64,000 bases of DNA, from contig NZ_BMTR01000004.1 of NCBI RefSeq assembly GCF_014649775.1, forward strand, positions 1 through 64,000, read 5' to 3'. This DNA comes from Streptomyces longisporoflavus. GTDB taxonomy: Bacteria; Actinomycetota; Actinomycetes; Streptomycetales; Streptomycetaceae. The notes below the pieces were generated by a model that made no database searches, was not told where the DNA came from, and was given only the letters and a program-made list of their open reading frames with translations. Position numbers and translations under genes: made by a program. Below are positions 24,270-33,727 of this stretch, in pieces (the stretch's first letter is position 1; the number at the start of each line of letters is the position of its first letter).

Positions 24270-25508
24270 TCAGCCGACCCGCGCCGTCTCGGGCTCCCCG
24301 GTGCCTTCTGTGCCCTCCGAACCCGCGGCTCCCAGCGCGCGAGCGGCGGCCTCCACGCCCTCGGTGGCCGCGGCGACGGTCCCCGAAGGGGTCCATCCGC
24401 CCTCCGGCTCGATCGCGACCCCGCGCCACCACGGCTCCGCGGGCACGGAGTCCGACGCGGGCTCGAACGGCTCCCCCGGCACGGGCAGCGCGATCTTCGC
24501 CCCCGCGCTTTCCGCCGCGGAGACCGTGCCCTCGCCCGGCGCGGACCACGGGTGGGGTGCGAGGTTGAACGTGCCCCAGTGGATGGGCAGCAGCACGCCC
24601 TCGGGCCGCCCGCCCTGGAGGTCCAGGTGCGCGCGCACGCCCTCCTCGGGCGTCATGTGGATGTCGGGCCAGAACTCGCTGTAGGCGCCGATCTGGATCA
24701 TGGTGACGTCGAACGGTCCGTGCTCCGCGCCGATGTCCCGGAAACCGGCGAAGTAGCCGGTGTCCCCGCTGTGGTAGACGCGGTGCTCGGACCCCGTGAC
24801 GACCCAGGACGCCCACAGCGTGTGCTGGAAGTTGCGCAGGCCGCGGCCGCAGAAGTGGCGCGCGGGGGTGGCCGTCAGGGTCAGGCCCGCGACCTTCGCG
24901 GACTCGTTCCAGTCGAGCTCGCGCAGCCGGTCGGCGGGCACGCCCCAGCGCTCCAGGTGGGCGCCGACGCCCAGCGGTACCGCGAACACCGTGTCCGTGC
25001 CGGCCAGGGCTTGGATGGTGGGCATGTCGAGGTGGTCGTAGTGATCGTGCGAGATCACCACGACGTCTACCGGGCCGAGCGCCGCGAGCGGCACCGGCAC
25101 GGGATGCAGCCGCTTGGGGCCGACCCAGGAGAAGGGAGAGCACCGCTCTCCCCAGACCGGGTCGAAGAGCACCCGCTGCCCGTCGATCTCGGCGAGCACA
25201 CTGGAATGCCCCATCCAGGTGATCCGCAGACCGTCGGCCGGCGGCGCGGCGAGGTCGGCGAGGGTCGTGGAATGCACCGGAACGGTGCCCGCGGGAGCGC
25301 GCCGGGCCCGCTCCTCCTTGCGGAAGTAGATCTTCGCGAACTCGAGCGACGAACCGGTGGGCCGGGTTCGCGCCCCTTCGGGGTTCTGGAAGGACCCGTC
25401 GGCGAAGTTCGGCGATCTGTGGATCCTCGCGAGCCGCTCACCGGCCGGATCCGCGCCGAAGGCGGCGGTCCTGAGCGAGCGGAGCCCAGAGCTCAGCGAA
25501 CGGGACAC
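24270..25508 (-). CDS. MBL-fold metallohydrolase (UlaG / NAPE-PLD-like)
   Basis: This is a 412-residue metallo-beta-lactamase-fold protein. The metal motif HDHYDHLD is near residue 145, further His and Asp ligands sit in TPARHFCGRGLRN and YHSGDTGY, and the C-terminal His is in LLPIHWGTFNL. The family includes N-acyl-phosphatidylethanolamine phospholipase D and UlaG lactonase. The start is GTG behind AGGAGGTGCT. The last 60 residues are Ala/Glu/Gly-rich and not part of the fold. It is divergent from the amino-acid dehydrogenase gene. Substrate unknown. Confidence 0.9.
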   Translation of the reverse strand: MSRSLSSGLRSLRTAAFGADPAGERLARIHRSPNFADGSFQNPEGARTRPTGSSLEFAKIYFRKEERARRAPAGTVPVHSTTLADLAAPPADGLRITWMGHSSVLAEIDGQRVLFDPVWGERCSPFSWVGPKRLHPVPVPLAALGPVDVVVISHDHYDHLDMPTIQALAGTDTVFAVPLGVGAHLERWGVPADRLRELDWNESAKVAGLTLTATPARHFCGRGLRNFQHTLWASWVVTGSEHRVYHSGDTGYFAGFRDIGAEHGPFDVTMIQIGAYSEFWPDIHMTPEEGVRAHLDLQGGRPEGVLLPIHWGTFNLAPHPWSAPGEGTVSAAESAGAKIALPVPGEPFEPASDSVPAEPWWRGVAIEPEGGWTPSGTVAAATEGVEAAARALGAAGSEGTEGTGEPETARVG

Positions 25509-25618
25509 AGCACCTCCTGGAAGGGATAGGTCAGATCTCCATTATGTGCACCGCCGTCGGCGACGGCCGTTCGAAGGGGCCCGCTCCGGCCTCGTACCCC
25601 TGGCCGCGTGATGTACTA

Positions 25619-25640
25619 CTACTGATTCCCCATTCAGTAG
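25619..25640 (+). promoter_or_regulatory. Inverted repeat abutting the dehydrogenase ribosome-binding site
   Basis: CTACTGA (25619-25625) and TCAGTAG (25634-25640) form a perfect 7-bp inverted repeat with an 8-base loop. The last two bases of the right arm are the first two of the AGGAG that serves the GTG start at 25652. A hairpin here would cover part of the Shine-Dalgarno sequence, and as DNA the site could be an operator near the transcription start. Confidence 0.5.
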
Positions 25641-25651
25641 GAGTGTGCTCT

Positions 25652-26872
25652 GTGTGCTCTGCGTGCTCCATGGTCTCCACGTCCCCGGTTCCCACGCCTC
25701 TGCTCTCCCTCACCTGGACGGATCACCTCACCGGGCACCGGGGTTTTCTCGTCATCGACCGTCTCGTACGGGGGGTCTGCAGCGGTGGCCTGAGGATGCG
25801 CCCCGGCTGCACCCTGGACGAGGTCGCGGGCCTCGCGCGCGGGATGACCATGAAGGAAGCCCTGCACTACGACCCGAGCGCCCGCTACATCCCGCTCGGC
25901 GGCGCCAAGGGCGGCATCGACTGCGATCCGCGCGCCCCGGAGGCGTACGACGTCCTGGTGCGCTATCTGCGGGCGATGCGCCCCTACATCGAGAGCTCCT
26001 GGACCACGGGCGAGGATCTGGGTCTGACCCAGGACCTGGTCGACAAAGCGGCGGCGGACGCCGGCCTCGTCTCGTGCGTCCAGGCCGTCTACCCGCTCCT
26101 GGACGACGAGGCGGCGGCCCGTGACCGTCTGGCGGACGCGTTCGCCGTGCGGGCCGACGGGATCGGTCTGGCCGAGCTGGTCGGCGGCCACGGGGTCGCC
26201 GAGGCGGTCCTGGCCGCGCTCGATCGCGAGGGTCACGCGCGCGCGGGCGCGCGCGTGGCCGTGCAGGGCCTGGGCACCATGGGCGGCGCGACCGCCCGCT
26301 TCCTCTCGCGCGCCGGCCTGACGACGGTGGCCGTCGCCGACATCAAGGGCACGATCGCCAATCCGGCCGGACTCGACGTGGAGGCACTGCTCGCCGCCCG
26401 CGACGCGCACGGCACGGTGGACCGCTCCGCCCTGCGCGCCGGCGACCGCGAACTGCCGGGCGACGACTGGCTGGCCGCGGAGGCGGACATCCTGGTGCCC
26501 GCCGCGGTGTCGTACTCAATCGACCGGGTCAACCAGGCGCGGATCAGGGCCCGTTGGATCGCGGAGGCGGCCAACATGCCGGTCCTGCCGGAGGCGGAGG
26601 CGCTGCTCGCGGAGCGCGGCGTCACCGTCCTGCCTGACGTGGTGGTCAACTCCGGTACCAACGCCTGGTGGTGGTGGACCCTGTTCGGTGACATCGGGGC
26701 CGACGCGCAGGAGGCCTTCGCGCACACGCGGCGTTCGATGCGGGCCCTGGTCGGCCTGATGCTGGACCGTGCGGAGGCGGACGGTACGACGCCGCGTGCT
26801 GCGGCCCACGCGCTGGTCGCCGATCGTCTGCCGCGGATCGGCGAGCGATTCGGCTGGTACGCGCCCTCGTAG
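25652..26872 (+). CDS. Glu/Leu/Phe/Val-family amino-acid dehydrogenase
   Basis: This is a 406-residue NAD(P)-dependent oxidative deaminase. The catalytic lysine lies in GGAKGGID, with the preceding MTMKEALHYDPSARYIPLG segment. The Rossmann motif is GLGTMGGATARF near residue 210, and the cofactor-side signature is DIKGTIANPAGLD. The start is GTG at 25652, eight bases after AGGAG; ATG at 25670 is an alternative that removes six Cys/Ser-rich residues. Substrate preference among Leu, Val, Phe and Glu cannot be read. It may supply branched-chain keto acids or remove amino nitrogen. Confidence 0.88.
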   Translation: MCSACSMVSTSPVPTPLLSLTWTDHLTGHRGFLVIDRLVRGVCSGGLRMRPGCTLDEVAGLARGMTMKEALHYDPSARYIPLGGAKGGIDCDPRAPEAYDVLVRYLRAMRPYIESSWTTGEDLGLTQDLVDKAAADAGLVSCVQAVYPLLDDEAAARDRLADAFAVRADGIGLAELVGGHGVAEAVLAALDREGHARAGARVAVQGLGTMGGATARFLSRAGLTTVAVADIKGTIANPAGLDVEALLAARDAHGTVDRSALRAGDRELPGDDWLAAEADILVPAAVSYSIDRVNQARIRARWIAEAANMPVLPEAEALLAERGVTVLPDVVVNSGTNAWWWWTLFGDIGADAQEAFAHTRRSMRALVGLMLDRAEADGTTPRAAAHALVADRLPRIGERFGWYAPS

Positions 26873-26911
26873 AGAAACACGGCCCTGCACGGAGAAACAC
26901 AGCCCTGCACG
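26872..26911 (+). repeat. 20-bp tandem direct repeat
   Basis: Two copies of a 20-base unit (starting GAGAAACAC, ending CCCTGCACG) differ at one base and directly follow the dehydrogenase stop. A partial third copy follows. They lie between the dehydrogenase and TetR genes. Confidence 0.8.
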
Positions 26912-26977
26912 GCCCTGGACCGCCATCCATGGACGCACGCAGACACGCGTAGACCGGAGAAGGCTAGGCTGCCCGGC

Positions 26978-27592
26978 GTGGCGAGAGTGCGGTTGAGCGT
27001 GGCGGAGCGACGGGCGGAGATCCTGGCCGCGACCGTCGAACAGATCGAGGTGCGCGGCGTGGCCGCCGTGCGCATCGCGGACGTGGCCGCGGCGCTCGGG
27101 GTGAGCAACGCGCTGGTCCTGTACCACTTCTCCACGAAGGAGAAGCTGGTGGCGGCGGCTTTCGCGCATGCCGCCCGGGCCGACCTCGCCCACCTGCACA
27201 CCCTCCTGAAACGCCGCACCACGGCCCTGCGCCGCTTGCGCGCCGCCGTCCGCTGGTACGCCCCCACCGGCCAGGCCAAGGGCTGGCGCCTGTGGATCGA
27301 GGGCTGGTCCGCCGCCCTGCGTGAACCCGCTCTGCGTGCGGTGACGCGCGACCTGGACCAGCAGTGGAAGGCGGCCCTGGCTCAGGTCATCGAAGAGGGC
27401 GTCACGGCAGGCGAGTTCACCTGCGCCGACCCCCGTGACGCGGCCCTGCGCCTCACGGCCCTGCTCGACGGCCTCGCGGTGCAGATGACCGCGTACGGCG
27501 GCACACTGCCGCGCGCCCGCATGCTGGCCTGGGTCGACGAGGCCCTCACGCGGGAGCTCGGTCTGCTCCCGGTCGACGCGCGGGCGATCTGA
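26978..27592 (+). CDS. TetR/AcrR-family transcriptional regulator
   Basis: This is a 204-residue protein with an N-terminal helix-turn-helix (RIADVAAALGVSNALVLYHFSTKEKLVAAA, about residues 30-58). The C-terminal ligand domain resembles BetI-like regulators (TGQAKGWRLWIEGWSAALR). The start is GTG. It is on the same strand as the amino-acid dehydrogenase, 105 bases downstream, and converges with the SGNH esterase gene. The target is not obvious, although the dehydrogenase is the nearest candidate. Confidence 0.93.
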   Translation: MARVRLSVAERRAEILAATVEQIEVRGVAAVRIADVAAALGVSNALVLYHFSTKEKLVAAAFAHAARADLAHLHTLLKRRTTALRRLRAAVRWYAPTGQAKGWRLWIEGWSAALREPALRAVTRDLDQQWKAALAQVIEEGVTAGEFTCADPRDAALRLTALLDGLAVQMTAYGGTLPRARMLAWVDEALTRELGLLPVDARAI

Positions 27593-27601
27593 CGCCGCCG
27601 T

Positions 27602-28420
27602 TCAGGACGCCGACTCGATGTGCATCCGGACGGTGTACGGGTCCACGCTTCCCTTCGCCTCCACGTGGTCTCCCGACGACTCTCCGCGCAGCCGCCGCCC
27701 GAACCACGGCACCAGGTACTCGCGCGCCCAGTTGATGTCGTCGCGCCGCACCTCCAGCGTGCCGCGCGGCGGCTCCGGGGGCCACGGCTGGTCGGGGTCC
27801 GCGGGGATCTCGAGGCCGAGGACCTGCGCCGCGCGCAAAGCCACGCGGGTGTGGCCCTCCGCGGAGAGGTGCAGGCGGTCGCCGTCCCAGGCGCGGCGGT
27901 CCTGGATGGTCTTGAGGGACCACAGGTCGAGGACCGGGCAGCCGTAGCGGTCGGCGATCGCGCGGACGTGTCCGTTGTACGTGGCGATCTTGCCGCGCAG
28001 GTGCTTGAGGACCGGCACCCCGCGGGTGTCGAAGCCGGTGGTCACCATGACCGTGCCGATGGCCGAGGTGAGATCGGCGACGGCCCGCTCGAACCGCTCG
28101 GCGACCTCGTCCGGGTCGGTGCCGGGACGGATGATGTCGTTGCCGCCCGCGCAGAACGACAGGAAGTCCGGGCCCATCTTCTTGGCCAGGGGCACCTGGT
28201 CCGCGACGACCTGGTCGAGCAGCTTGCCGCGCACGGCGAGGTTGGCGTACCGGAACGTGTGCTCCGGCATCCGGTCGTCGAGCAGGACGGCCAGGCGGTC
28301 GGCCCAGCCGACGAAGGTGCCGTCGGGACCGGGGTCCCCCACGCCTTCGGTGAAGCTGTCGCCGACCGCTGCGTAGGAGGTGAATGTGTCAGGGATGAAG
28401 GATGTCGACTCTGCTCTCAC
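27602..28420 (-). CDS. SGNH/GDSL-family lipase/esterase
   Basis: This is a 272-residue hydrolase. The nucleophile is in VGDSFTEGVGD near residue 20, an oxyanion Gly/Asn in CAGGNDIIRPG near residue 93, and the Asp-His pair in DRLHLSAEGH near residue 195. No signal peptide is seen, so it acts in the cytoplasm, probably as an acyl- or acetyl-esterase. The start is GTG. It ends nine bases from the TetR stop. Substrate unknown. Confidence 0.92.
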   Translation of the reverse strand: MRAESTSFIPDTFTSYAAVGDSFTEGVGDPGPDGTFVGWADRLAVLLDDRMPEHTFRYANLAVRGKLLDQVVADQVPLAKKMGPDFLSFCAGGNDIIRPGTDPDEVAERFERAVADLTSAIGTVMVTTGFDTRGVPVLKHLRGKIATYNGHVRAIADRYGCPVLDLWSLKTIQDRRAWDGDRLHLSAEGHTRVALRAAQVLGLEIPADPDQPWPPEPPRGTLEVRRDDINWAREYLVPWFGRRLRGESSGDHVEAKGSVDPYTVRMHIESAS

Positions 28421-28681
28421 GTCGTCACATCTTTCACCTTGGCAAGTGACCTACGCCATCGTAGGGAGGGGTTGACGGGGGGTGAGATAAGCCACCGGTC
28501 AAGTTTCCTTCAAGCCCGGAATACGCGGCGGCCGCGTGCGACGGCGCTCGGAGCCCGGGGCCGTCACCTGTGAGGCAACGCTCATGCACCAGCAGTGATT
28601 GCGCCGGGAACCCGTGTCGTATGGTCGAAGCCGCAATCACCACCGGCGAGTCGCGCCGGCGGCCGCATGGGAGGAGCCCCC

Positions 28682-29497
28682 GTGACGCAGCAAGTCCCTC
28701 CGACGGAGCTTTCGGAACCGTCGGAGCCCGAGCTGACCGGAGTCCGCAACTTCCGTGACGTGGGCGGACTTCCGACGGTGGACGGCCGCCGGGTCCGGCC
28801 CGGCCGGCTCTTCCGCAGCGGTCACCTCGCGCACGCCACGGCGGCGGACACCGCGTTCCTCTCCACCCTGAACCTGCATACGGTCTACGACTTCCGCAAC
28901 GCGGCCGACCAGCGGCTCGAGGGCCCGGACGTCGAACTGCCCGGCGTACGCAACGTGAACCTGCCGCTGACCGACCCGGCCCACGGCGCCGAGTTCTGGG
29001 CGATGGTGCGCGACGGCGACCTGGAGCAGCTGCGCGCGGCCCTCGCCGACGGGCAGGCCGCGGGGCGCATGACCGACACGTACCGCGAGATCATCAGGGA
29101 CCGCACCGCCGAGCACAGCCGGGTACTGCACGAGCTGGCCGCGGACAGCGTGCCCGCCCTGATGCACTGCGCCGCGGGCAAGGACCGTGCGGGCCTCTCG
29201 ATCGCCGTCGCCCTGCTCGCCGTCGGCGTCGAGCGCGACGCCATCGAGGCGGACTACCTGGAGTCGAACGCCACCCACCGCCGCTACAAGGTACGCCGTG
29301 GCGACAACTCCCCCAACGCCCTGTCCCCCGAGGTCATGCAGCTGCTCAGCCCGCTCTTCGAGGCCCGCGCCGAGTATCTGGCCGTCGCCTTCGAGACGAT
29401 CGAGCAGACCTGGGGCGACACGGAGACCTATCTCGCCGAGGGTCTCAAGGTGACCCCGGAGGTACGTGAGCGGCTCCGCGAGAACCTGCTGGACTGA
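28682..29497 (+). CDS. Tyrosine-protein phosphatase (IphP/dual-specificity type)
   Basis: This is a 271-residue protein with the CX5R phosphatase loop HCAAGKDRAG near residue 160. The family opening GVRNFRDVGGLPTVDGRRVRPGRLFRSGHL is present. Members dephosphorylate phosphotyrosine or phosphoinositides. GTG at 28682 is chosen for its GGAGG at six-base spacing; ATG at 28667 would overlap that site. It stands between divergent and convergent neighbours, so it is probably monocistronic. Confidence 0.9.
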   Translation: MTQQVPPTELSEPSEPELTGVRNFRDVGGLPTVDGRRVRPGRLFRSGHLAHATAADTAFLSTLNLHTVYDFRNAADQRLEGPDVELPGVRNVNLPLTDPAHGAEFWAMVRDGDLEQLRAALADGQAAGRMTDTYREIIRDRTAEHSRVLHELAADSVPALMHCAAGKDRAGLSIAVALLAVGVERDAIEADYLESNATHRRYKVRRGDNSPNALSPEVMQLLSPLFEARAEYLAVAFETIEQTWGDTETYLAEGLKVTPEVRERLRENLLD

Positions 29498-29527
29498 TCC
29501 CCGTGCCGCCCGGTGTGCCGCCCGGGC

Positions 29528-29707
29528 CTACTGGTTCTGCGCCCCCAGCGTGAACAGCAGGTAGATGAAGGCGGCGAAGAGATGGCCGACGGCCACGTAG
29601 ACGATCAGCCGGACCCACAGCCCGCGGGGGAACTTCTCCTCCAGGGACATCTTCTTCTTGGCGGGCGCGGAGTCCTGCCCCGTCTGCTGCGCTTCAGGTT
29701 CCGTCAT
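29528..29707 (-). CDS. Small membrane protein (DUF6126-like), partner of the XRE-cupin regulator
   Basis: This is a 59-residue protein with a Lys-rich amphipathic front (KKKMSLEEKFPRG) and one transmembrane helix (LIVYVAVGHLFAAFIYLLFTLG). Its ATG overlaps the stop of the XRE-cupin gene by four bases (ATGA), so translation is coupled. Streptomyces genomes carry similar small proteins (DUF6126) next to cupin regulators. The function is not known; a membrane anchor, sensor or transporter accessory are possibilities. Confidence 0.8.
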   Translation of the reverse strand: MTEPEAQQTGQDSAPAKKKMSLEEKFPRGLWVRLIVYVAVGHLFAAFIYLLFTLGAQNQ

Positions 29708-30363
29708 CGCGAATCTCCCGTGGTGGGGCTGTGCGGGGCCCCGCCGAGGCACAGCGCGGTGGCGGGGCTCTGCAGCAGGGTGTGGACGAAGAGAAGGTCG
29801 GTGCCGAGGTGGTCCGCGGCGGCGATCCGGTGCGGGGTCAGCGAGTCGAAGTGCGCGCTGTCCCCGGGCTCGAGCGTGTGCACGGCGTCCCCGAGCGTCA
29901 GGCGCAGGCGCCCCCGGAGGACGTACAGCCACTCCTCGCCGGGGTGGACGCGCACGATGTCGCCCTGTGCGCCGTGCGGCACGTGCACTCGCAGTGCCTG
30001 CATGCCGCGGGCCTGCGCGCCGGCCTGCCAGTAGGTCCAGCCGCCCGCGCGTGTGGGCTCCATGTCCGGGGCGCGGACGATCGCGTCCCGGTCGGCGGGC
30101 GTCTCGCCGAGGAGTTCGGAGACCGTCGTACCGTAGGTACGGGCGAGTGCGAGCAGCATGGGCAGGGACGGCTGGCGCTGTCCGGTCTCCAGGCGGGAGA
30201 GATGGGCGGGCGAGAGCCCGACCGTGCGGGCCGCGGCCTCCAGCGTGAGCGCGGCACGGCGGCGCAGCTCACGTAGTTGCGGGGCAACGGCGGGGAGGTC
30301 GTCAACGGCCCCGCCGACCTTGTCGGCCCGCGCGTCGACCGGTTCGGGCTCGGCATCGCTCAT
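29704..30363 (-). CDS. XRE-family regulator with C-terminal cupin domain
   Basis: This is a 219-residue protein. An XRE helix-turn-helix occupies about residues 28-85 (LTLEAAARTVGLSPAHLSRLETGQRQPSL). A double-stranded beta-helix cupin sensor occupies about 125-200 (HPGEEWLYVLRGRLRLTLGDAVHTLEPGD). The start is ATG. A 35-base nested palindrome at 30384-30418 lies right upstream around a -10-like TATAGT, so autoregulation is very likely. It follows the hopanoid aminotransferase on the same strand, 76 bases away, but has its own control region. A link to hopanoid control is possible but unproven. Confidence 0.92.
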   Translation of the reverse strand: MSDAEPEPVDARADKVGGAVDDLPAVAPQLRELRRRAALTLEAAARTVGLSPAHLSRLETGQRQPSLPMLLALARTYGTTVSELLGETPADRDAIVRAPDMEPTRAGGWTYWQAGAQARGMQALRVHVPHGAQGDIVRVHPGEEWLYVLRGRLRLTLGDAVHTLEPGDSAHFDSLTPHRIAAADHLGTDLLFVHTLLQSPATALCLGGAPHSPTTGDSR

Positions 30364-30383
30364 ACGTCGATTGAGCCACGCCC

Positions 30384-30418
30384 TTGCCTCTGGGGCAACT
30401 ATATTGCCCCAGAGGCAA
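30384..30418. promoter_or_regulatory. Nested palindromic operator of the XRE-cupin gene
   Basis: A perfect 15-bp inverted repeat with a 5-base spacer (CTATA). Each arm is itself an inverted repeat TTGCC-N5-GGCAA (30384-30398 and 30404-30418), so the site contains two dimer operators centred 20 bp apart, on one helical face. On the minus strand a TATAGT (30403-30398) lies between them, placing the operators over the -10. As RNA it could also fold as a terminator. Confidence 0.8.
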
Positions 30419-30439
30419 AAAGCCTGCGGCCGAGCGCTC

Positions 30440-31825
30440 TCAGCGGTTCGCGACCGCCTGCTTCACCAGCGTCTTCCCGAAGTCCCACATGAGCCCGCCC
30501 CCGCTGTGCGCCTCGTCCATCACCGCCGTGAAGGCCTCCACGAAGCGGTCGACCTCCCGTTCCCCGACGGTCAGCGGCGGGATCAGCTTGATGACCTCCA
30601 GATGGTCGCCGGAGACCTGGGTGAGGATGCGGTGCTTCTGCAACAGCGGCACGACCACCATCTGCGCGAAGAGTCCCTTGCGCGCCGCCTGCAGCATCGT
30701 CCAGCGGCTACGCAGCTTGAGCGATCCGGGGCGGCCGAACTCGATGCCGATCATCAGGCCGCGGCCTCGCACCTCGCTCAGGAGCTCATAGCGGTCGACG
30801 AGCGCGGCGAGGCGCGACTTCAGGAGCTCTCCTGTCACGCGCGCGTTCGCGACGATCTCCTCGTTCTCCATGACGGACAGGACCGCGAGGCCGGCCGCCA
30901 TGGCCTGTGCGTTGGACCCGAAGCTCGCCGAGTGCACGAGCACCCGGTCCATCGACGAGAAGACCTTCTTGAAGATCCAGTCCTTGCCGAGCGTCGCGCC
31001 CACCGGCACATAGCCGCCCGACAGCGCCTTCGCGACGCACACCAGGTCCGGCTCGACGCCTTCCTCGTGCTGATAGGCGTAGAAGTCGCCGGTCCTGCCG
31101 AGGCCCGTCTGCACCTCGTCGGCGATGAGCAGTGCCTTGTGCCGGTGCAGCAGTTCCTGCGCGGCGCGCAGATAGCCGGGCGGCGTCTCGTGCACGCCCT
31201 TGCCCTGGATGGGTTCGAGGATGAGCCCGGCCACGTCGCCCTTCTCGAGCTCCGTGCGCAGGGCGTCCAGGTCGCCGAGCGGGATCGCCGTGTCGGGGAG
31301 CAGCGGTGCGAACCCGTCCCGGAAGCCGGACTCGCCGTTGACCGAGAGCGACCCCGTGGTCAGGCCGTGGAAGGCGTGCGTGCAGTACAGCACCCTGGGC
31401 CTGCCCGTGGCGTACCGCGCGAACTTCAGCGCGGTCTCGACGGCCTCGGTGCCGCTGTTGCCGAAGAACACCCGGTCCAGATGGGGGCTGTGGCCCAGCA
31501 GCTTCTCGGCGAGGAGTCCCGGCAGCGGCTGGCAGTCGAAGCGCGTCAGGTCGGCGAGCGAGGCGTCCAGGACGTCGTGCAGCGCCTTGCGTACGACGGG
31601 GTGGTGCCGGCCGAGGCCCATCACCCCGAAACCCGCGAGCATGTCGAGGTAGTCGTTGCCTTCCGCGTCCCAGAAGTACGCGCCCTCGGCCCGTTCGTAG
31701 ACCTTGTCGAAGCCGATGGTGTGCAGCATGCGCGGCAGCTGATGGTTCAGGTGCCGCGCATGCAGGTCGTACCGCTCGGCGCCCCGCTCGGCGAGCAGTC
31801 TGCCGAGGTCGAACTCCTTGGTCAT
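30440..31825 (-). CDS. hpnO: Class III aminotransferase of the hopanoid operon (HpnO-like)
   Basis: This is a 461-residue PLP aminotransferase and the last gene of the hopanoid operon. The PLP lysine lies in [14 protein letters not shown], the Asp of [15 protein letters not shown] holds the pyridine nitrogen, and [18 protein letters not shown] marks the phosphate-binding region. In hopanoid pathways this enzyme aminates the C35 side chain to give aminobacteriohopanetriol, a hopanoid reported from Streptomyces. The ATG is in an ATGA overlap with the dxs stop. Gene name follows context and family, not a direct match. Confidence 0.88.
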   Translation of the reverse strand: MTKEFDLGRLLAERGAERYDLHARHLNHQLPRMLHTIGFDKVYERAEGAYFWDAEGNDYLDMLAGFGVMGLGRHHPVVRKALHDVLDASLADLTRFDCQPLPGLLAEKLLGHSPHLDRVFFGNSGTEAVETALKFARYATGRPRVLYCTHAFHGLTTGSLSVNGESGFRDGFAPLLPDTAIPLGDLDALRTELEKGDVAGLILEPIQGKGVHETPPGYLRAAQELLHRHKALLIADEVQTGLGRTGDFYAYQHEEGVEPDLVCVAKALSGGYVPVGATLGKDWIFKKVFSSMDRVLVHSASFGSNAQAMAAGLAVLSVMENEEIVANARVTGELLKSRLAALVDRYELLSEVRGRGLMIGIEFGRPGSLKLRSRWTMLQAARKGLFAQMVVVPLLQKHRILTQVSGDHLEVIKLIPPLTVGEREVDRFVEAFTAVMDEAHSGGGLMWDFGKTLVKQAVANR

Positions 31826-33702
31826 GCTGTGTGCTCCTTGGCTGCGAGGGTGGCGCTGATCCGCCCCGCGATCTCGACCGGCGTGAGCCCGATGTCCGCG
31901 AGCACCTCGCCCCGTTTGGCGTGCGCGAGGAACTGCTCGGGGATGCCGAACCGCCTTACGGGTACGTCGACTTCGGCGTCCGAGAGGGCGAGGGCGACCG
32001 CGGCGCCGACCCCGGCCGCCCGGCTGTTGTCCTCGACGACCCCTACGACACGGTGTCCTGCGGCCAGTGCGGGCAGCTCGGCGTCGACCGGCTTGACCCA
32101 GCGGGGGTCGACCACCGTGCAGGTCAGGCCCCGTTCCCTCAGCAGCTCCGCGGCCTGGAGGCAGACGGGCGCCAGCACGCCGACCGCGACGAGCAGCACG
32201 TTGGCATCGGGGTCCTGGCTGAGCACGTCCATGCCGCCCATCCGGTCCACCGCGGGAATCGCGGGACCCACCGACTCCTTGGGGAAGCGCAGGAGGGTCG
32301 GCGCGTCGTCCACCGCGACCGCTTCCCGCAGCTGGAGGCGGAGTTGGTCGGCGTCGCGCGGGGCGGCGATCCGCAGCCCCGGCACGACCTGGAGGATCGA
32401 CATGTCCCACATGCCGTTGTGCGAGGCGCCGTCGACACCCGTGACCCCGGCCCGGTCCAGGACGAAGGTGACGCCGCACTCGTGCAGGGCGACATCCATC
32501 AGGAGCTGGTCGAAGGCGCGGTTGAGGAAGGTGGCGTAGACGGCGACGACGGGGTGCAGGCCGCCTGTCGCGAGCCCGGCCGCGGACACCGTGGCGTGCT
32601 GTTCCGCGATGCCGACGTCCCATACCCGGTCGGGAAACTCCGCCGCGAACTTCGTCAGGCCCACCGGGTGCAGCATCGCCGCCGTGATCGCCACGACGTC
32701 GGGCCGTTCCCGTCCGACGCGTACGATCTCGTCGCCGAACACCGAGGTCCAGGAGGGCCCGTGGGACGGCGCGAGCGGTTCGCAGGTGAGCGGGTCCATC
32801 ACGCCGACCGTATGAAAGCGGTCGGCGTCGTCGGCGAGCGCGGGCTCGTAGCCGCGGCCCTTCTCGGTGAGGCAGTGGACGATGACGGGACCGTGGAAGC
32901 GTTTCGCACGTCGCAGTGCCGACTCGACGGCCCCGGTGTCGTGCCCGTCGATCGGCCCGACGTACTTGAGCCCGAGGTCCTCGAACATGCCTTGCGGCGC
33001 GAAGGCGTCCTTGAACCCCTTCTTGGCCCCGTGCAGCGACTCGTACAGCGTGTGGCCGACGACGGGTGTGCGCTGGAGTATGTCCTTGCCCCAGGCCAGG
33101 ACCTGTTCGTAGCTGTCGGTGGTGCGCAGCGTGGCCAGATGGTCGGCGAGGCCCCCGATGGTGGGCGCGTACGAACGCTCGTTGTCGTTGACGACGATGA
33201 TCAGCGGCCGGTTCTTCGCGGCCGCGATGTTGTTGAGCGCCTCCCAGGCCATGCCGCCGGTCAGCGCGCCGTCGCCGATGACGGCGACGACGTGCCCGCG
33301 CTCTTTCAGGACCTGGCGCGCCTTGGCCAGGCCGTCGGCCCAGCCGAGCGCGGTCGAGGCGTGACTGTTCTCCACGATGTCGTGCTCGGACTCGGCGCGC
33401 GAGGGATAGCCGGAGAGGCCGCCCTTGCCGCGCAGCTTGGAGAAGTCCTGCCGGCCGGTGAGGAGTTTGTGCACGTAGCTCTGGTGGCCGGTGTCCCAGA
33501 CGATGCGGTCGATCGGTGACTCGAAGACCCGGTGGAGGGCGATGGAGAGTTCCACCACCCCCAGATTGGGCCCGAGGTGACCTCCGGTCCTGGCGACCGC
33601 GTGCACCAGGAACTCCCGGACCTCCCCGGCCAGTTCGTCGAGCTCGGACTCGGTCAGTGCCTTCAGGTCGCGCGGCCCCCGAATGGTTTCCAGAATGGTC
33701 AT
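31822..33702 (-). CDS. dxs: 1-deoxy-D-xylulose-5-phosphate synthase
   Basis: This is a 626-residue thiamine-diphosphate enzyme and the first step of the MEP isoprenoid pathway (pyruvate plus glyceraldehyde-3-phosphate to DXP). TPP/Mg motif [23 protein letters not shown], the catalytic Glu in [14 protein letters not shown] and [15 protein letters not shown] are all present. It sits inside the hopanoid operon, 25 bases after ispG and overlapping the aminotransferase. Streptomyces usually have a second, housekeeping dxs elsewhere, so this copy probably boosts C5 supply for hopanoids. Confidence 0.96.
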   Translation of the reverse strand: MTILETIRGPRDLKALTESELDELAGEVREFLVHAVARTGGHLGPNLGVVELSIALHRVFESPIDRIVWDTGHQSYVHKLLTGRQDFSKLRGKGGLSGYPSRAESEHDIVENSHASTALGWADGLAKARQVLKERGHVVAVIGDGALTGGMAWEALNNIAAAKNRPLIIVVNDNERSYAPTIGGLADHLATLRTTDSYEQVLAWGKDILQRTPVVGHTLYESLHGAKKGFKDAFAPQGMFEDLGLKYVGPIDGHDTGAVESALRRAKRFHGPVIVHCLTEKGRGYEPALADDADRFHTVGVMDPLTCEPLAPSHGPSWTSVFGDEIVRVGRERPDVVAITAAMLHPVGLTKFAAEFPDRVWDVGIAEQHATVSAAGLATGGLHPVVAVYATFLNRAFDQLLMDVALHECGVTFVLDRAGVTGVDGASHNGMWDMSILQVVPGLRIAAPRDADQLRLQLREAVAVDDAPTLLRFPKESVGPAIPAVDRMGGMDVLSQDPDANVLLVAVGVLAPVCLQAAELLRERGLTCTVVDPRWVKPVDAELPALAAGHRVVGVVEDNSRAAGVGAAVALALSDAEVDVPVRRFGIPEQFLAHAKRGEVLADIGLTPVEIAGRISATLAAKEHTA

Positions 33703-33727
33703 GCTCGGGCCCCCTCTGTGGTTGGTC

